Shown here: positions 50,487-52,894 of the stretch, one piece after another | How the letters are laid out: every line of letters begins with the position of its first letter | Numbering within the stretch: the stretch's first letter is position 1 | Source: UBA917 sp964435085 | GTDB lineage: Bacteria > Patescibacteriota > Patescibacteriia > Patescibacteriales > Patescibacteriaceae | NCBI GenBank assembly: GCA_964435085.1 | Contig: CAYSXQ010000005.1 | Location: 1 to 52,894 of the forward strand | Direction: 5' to 3' | DNA: 52,894 nt | Translations under genes and position numbers: made by a program | Notes under the pieces: model-generated | Database searches by the model: none | Told to the model about the DNA's origin: nothing | Seen by the model: the letters and a program-made list of their open reading frames with translations, nothing else

Positions 50487-52894
50487 ATGAACAGATTAAG
50501 AAAGTTCTTGACCTCTTCTGTTTTGATGGCCACCGTGTTAACCATGGTCGGTGCTACTAGCAATGTTGCTAGCGCTGCCATGGATGGTGACCTGATCAAA
50601 ATGAATGGTCTATCTTCTGTCTACTACCTAAAGGGTGGTAAGAGATTTGTGTTCCCAAACCAGTCTACTTACGCTTCTTGGTATTCTGACAACAATGGCG
50701 GTCCAGATTGGTCCGGCATCAAGACTGTCCCACAGAACGAATTGGAAAGCTACCCTCTAGGTGGCAACGTTACCGTTCGTCCTGGTACTAAGTTGATCAA
50801 GATCACTACCAACCCAACCGTGTACGCTGTTGAACCAAACGGCACCCTACGTTCTATCGTTAGCGAAGCTAACGCCATCGAACTTTGGGGCGCTAATTGG
50901 GCTAAGAATGTCATCGACGTCGCTGACTCCTTCTTTACCAACTACACTCAGGGTACTCCTTTGACTGCTGGTGTTTACCCAGCTGGCACTGTTGTTAACC
51001 CAACCAATTCATCCGACCTATACTACTGGGACGGTGCTAACTACCGCAAGTTCAGCAACGAATCTGCTTTCTTGGCTAACGGTTTTAACTTCACTCACGT
51101 TGTTACTACCTCCAAGTCTGTTGTTGCTAACGGTTCACCAATCGCTTCCGCTGAAGCTGCTTTGATGAACACCGCTGGTGGTGCTACTACCGGTACTGTT
51201 ACTCCAGGTGGTTCTGGTCTAACTGTCGCTTTGGCTAGCAACACTCCTGTTGCTGCTAACGTGCCTTTGGGCGCTGTCCAGGTTCCATTTACCTCTTTCA
51301 ATGTCACTGCTGCCAATGACGGTGCTGTGCTTGTTCGTAGCGTAACTGTTACCCGTGGCGGTTTGGGTGCTTCTGCTAACTTTGACGGTGTTTACCTCTA
51401 CGACGGTATGACCCGTTTGACTACTGCTCGCACTGTCAACTCTACCTCTAACCAGGCTACTTTCACTGGCTTGAACTACACTGTTCCTGCCGGTCAGACC
51501 CGTACTTTGACTGTGAAGGCTGACATGGATACTACCACTGTCAACAACAACTACTTCGCTATCAATGCTGCCTCTGACATTGACGCTTCTGGCGCCGCTG
51601 TCTCTGGTACCTTCCCAATGATGGGTAACACCATGGTTGGTGTGGCTCAGTCTGTGGGTACTATCACTATCGAAAAGAGTGGTTCTAACCCATTGACCTC
51701 CCCTAAGGCTGGTGAAACCGGTGCTAAGGTTGCTGAATTCAAGCTCACTATGGGCACTGAAGACGGTGCTTTCAGCGCTTTGACTCTTTATCAGGTTGGT
51801 AACATTGCCAATGATAAATTGACTAACTTCACTTTGAAGCAGGCTGGTGTGACTTTGGCTTCTGCCACTGGCATGACTGGTTCCAACGTTGTCTTTAACC
51901 TAGCTACTCCTTTCTCTCTAGAAAAGAATAACTCTAAGGTTTTCGAAGTTTACGCTGATGTGAACAGCACTGCTCGCAGCGCTGACACTATCCGTTTCTA
52001 CTTGGACAACAACGCTGATTTGTATGCCAAGGGTAAGACTTACGGTTACGGCCTAGCTGTTGACCGTGACAATACCAACGGTTACGACAACGTCACTGCT
52101 GACGGTACTGACGCTTCTTGGTCAACCATCGAAGCTGGTCAGATCACTATCAGTCAGAAGGGTCCTGCTGTTACTGACTACGCTGTCCAACAGCAAGACG
52201 TTGAACTTTTGCGCTTTGACATGGCTTCCCAGATCAATGCCGAAGTTCGCTCTACTGGCATCACTTTGACTGCCGGTGGTACTGACGCTGACGAAGACAC
52301 TACTGATACCGGTGGTTTGGTTACCAACGGTACTAGTGTCAACTATACTGACATTAAGATCGTTGACGTTGCTACCGGTGCTATCGTGGCTGGTCCTCAG
52401 GACTTGTCCGGTTTGGCTGCTGGTAATGACGACGCTCAGACTTTGACCTACACCGACATCTGGAACTTAGAAGCTGGCAAGACTCGCACCCTCAAGGTGA
52501 CTGCAGACGTTGCTAACTTCACTCCTGATTCCGCTGAAACTATCAAGGCTACTTTGTCTGCCTTCGGTAGTTCTGCTATCAAGAACCTAGACACCAACTT
52601 GTTTGTTACTGATGTTGTGCCTTCTGGTACTATCATTGGTGCTAACCACAATGTTAAGGCTGGTTCTTTGACTTCTACCCTAGCTGCTACCCCATCCCTA
52701 CAGACCTACATCAACGGTACCTCTGGTGTCGCTATGCTTGGTTTGAACTTGGCTGCTGGTACTGGTAAGGACACTAAGATCACTTCTGTCATGGTTACTG
52801 TGACTGGTGCTGATTCTTGTTCTACTGAAGCTAACTGTATTAGCAGTGCTATGCTCTATGATGGTGACACTTTGCTCTCCACCAAGAACATCTC
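50487..52894 (+). CDS. S-layer-like surface protein, N-terminal part
   Basis: The frame is open from ATG 50487 to the window edge (802 codons visible, no stop). A signal peptide (MNRLRKFLTSSVLMATVLTMVG) is cleaved near ASA-AMDG. Residues about 35-160 form a module with VYYLKGGKRFVFPNQ, ASWYSD, YPLGGNVTVRPGTKL and GANWAKNVIDVADSFF, which I associate with patescibacterial surface proteins. Then come repeated Ig-like sandwich units whose ends read AGQTRTLTVKADM and AGKTRTLKVTADV. It is rich in Thr, Ala, Asn and Gly with few Cys. Codons AAC, GAC, AAG and ATC dominate, unlike the glycan genes, so expression is likely very high. There is no Shine-Dalgarno. Confidence 0.88.
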   Translation, partial: MNRLRKFLTSSVLMATVLTMVGATSNVASAAMDGDLIKMNGLSSVYYLKGGKRFVFPNQSTYASWYSDNNGGPDWSGIKTVPQNELESYPLGGNVTVRPGTKLIKITTNPTVYAVEPNGTLRSIVSEANAIELWGANWAKNVIDVADSFFTNYTQGTPLTAGVYPAGTVVNPTNSSDLYYWDGANYRKFSNESAFLANGFNFTHVVTTSKSVVANGSPIASAEAALMNTAGGATTGTVTPGGSGLTVALASNTPVAANVPLGAVQVPFTSFNVTAANDGAVLVRSVTVTRGGLGASANFDGVYLYDGMTRLTTARTVNSTSNQATFTGLNYTVPAGQTRTLTVKADMDTTTVNNNYFAINAASDIDASGAAVSGTFPMMGNTMVGVAQSVGTITIEKSGSNPLTSPKAGETGAKVAEFKLTMGTEDGAFSALTLYQVGNIANDKLTNFTLKQAGVTLASATGMTGSNVVFNLATPFSLEKNNSKVFEVYADVNSTARSADTIRFYLDNNADLYAKGKTYGYGLAVDRDNTNGYDNVTADGTDASWSTIEAGQITISQKGPAVTDYAVQQQDVELLRFDMASQINAEVRSTGITLTAGGTDADEDTTDTGGLVTNGTSVNYTDIKIVDVATGAIVAGPQDLSGLAAGNDDAQTLTYTDIWNLEAGKTRTLKVTADVANFTPDSAETIKATLSAFGSSAIKNLDTNLFVTDVVPSGTIIGANHNVKAGSLTSTLAATPSLQTYINGTSGVAMLGLNLAAGTGKDTKITSVMVTVTGADSCSTEANCISSAMLYDGDTLLSTKNI

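Noticed and set aside
1..52894. CRISPR array, rRNA, tRNA or tmRNA
   Set aside because: No regularly spaced direct repeats, no 16S/23S-like text and no T-loop (GGTTCGAATCC) signature were seen.
1..52894. UGA recoded as glycine (as in Gracilibacteria)
   Set aside because: TGA ends several genes exactly where the family should end (for example 29935-29937, 30786-30788, 36170-36172), so the standard bacterial code is used.

Overview
The window looks like a scaffold from a member of the Candidate Phyla Radiation (Patescibacteria, Parcubacteria-like). Three things suggest this. The gene set joins a minimal type IV pilus to S-layer-like surface proteins, including an N-terminal module with a YYLKGGKRFVFPN motif that I remember from patescibacterial surface proteins. 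There are many small orphan genes and short intergenic gaps. Gene density is high and most starts lack a Shine-Dalgarno. TAA, TAG and TGA all act as stops, so UGA is not recoded as in Gracilibacteria or Absconditabacteria. Four runs of exactly 100 N (1506-1605, 7665-7764, 45190-45289, 46836-46935) are scaffold gaps of unknown true length. I saw no rRNA, tRNA or CRISPR array. The lineage call is inference from gene content.

Layout. Positions 1-3.2 kb hold the end of an Ig-like surface protein, a Cys-rich secreted protein, a pseudopilin and a CapA-like protein. From 3.2 to 7.4 kb there is a tightly overlapping sensory operon: a PAS protein, a dCache-HAMP protein without a kinase, and a full Cache-HAMP-PAS histidine kinase, with no response regulator beside them. 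From 7.4 to 12.9 kb come an inverted repeat, a truncated membrane gene at a gap, an HU-like DNA-binding protein with a structured leader, pilC, a major-pilin-like gene and a large O-antigen-ligase/TPR protein that may glycosylate the pilin. From 12.9 to 39.3 kb there is a surface-glycan cluster of about 26 genes. It contains a GDP-mannose-hydrolase-like Nudix protein, a very recognisable GDP-mannose 3,5-epimerase, a Wzm/Wzt-type ABC exporter, two GT11 enzymes, several other glycosyltransferases, methyltransferases, an amino-sugar formyltransferase/aminotransferase/oxidoreductase set, asparagine synthase, a CapE-like dehydratase, an RmlC-like epimerase, a fused double SDR, and a GT-C enzyme paired with a polyprenyl-phosphate sugar synthase. 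From 39.3 to 41.8 kb are the prepilin peptidase and CTP synthase. From 41.9 to 47.5 kb are a MITE-like palindrome, an ABC-F ATPase, two orphan genes plus an overlooked 30-codon membrane peptide, a DEAD-box RNA helicase with an RGG-like tail, and a small HTH protein. From 47.8 kb to the end are an ECF sigma factor with a likely anti-sigma partner, a methyltransferase, and a long structured leader before a highly expressed-looking S-layer-like protein that runs off the window.

How the genes fit together. Most of the window builds or senses the cell surface. Pilin (10062), pseudopilin (1618), PilC and prepilin peptidase are pilus parts. The glycan cluster would make and export a decorated polysaccharide. 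The S-layer-like protein and the sigma/anti-sigma pair suggest envelope control. GDP-mannose 3,5-epimerase makes GDP-L-galactose, and no GDP-fucose genes are visible, so the two GT11 enzymes may be L-galactosyltransferases.

Signals worth noting: three genes have an extended -10 box only 6-9 bases before the ATG and no Shine-Dalgarno, which predicts leaderless mRNAs. Strong Shine-Dalgarno sites occur at the pilin gene and in the orphan cassette at 43.8-45.1 kb. Four palindromic AT-rich intergenic repeats and one TGTCATNCTGGAG-type element are scattered through the window.
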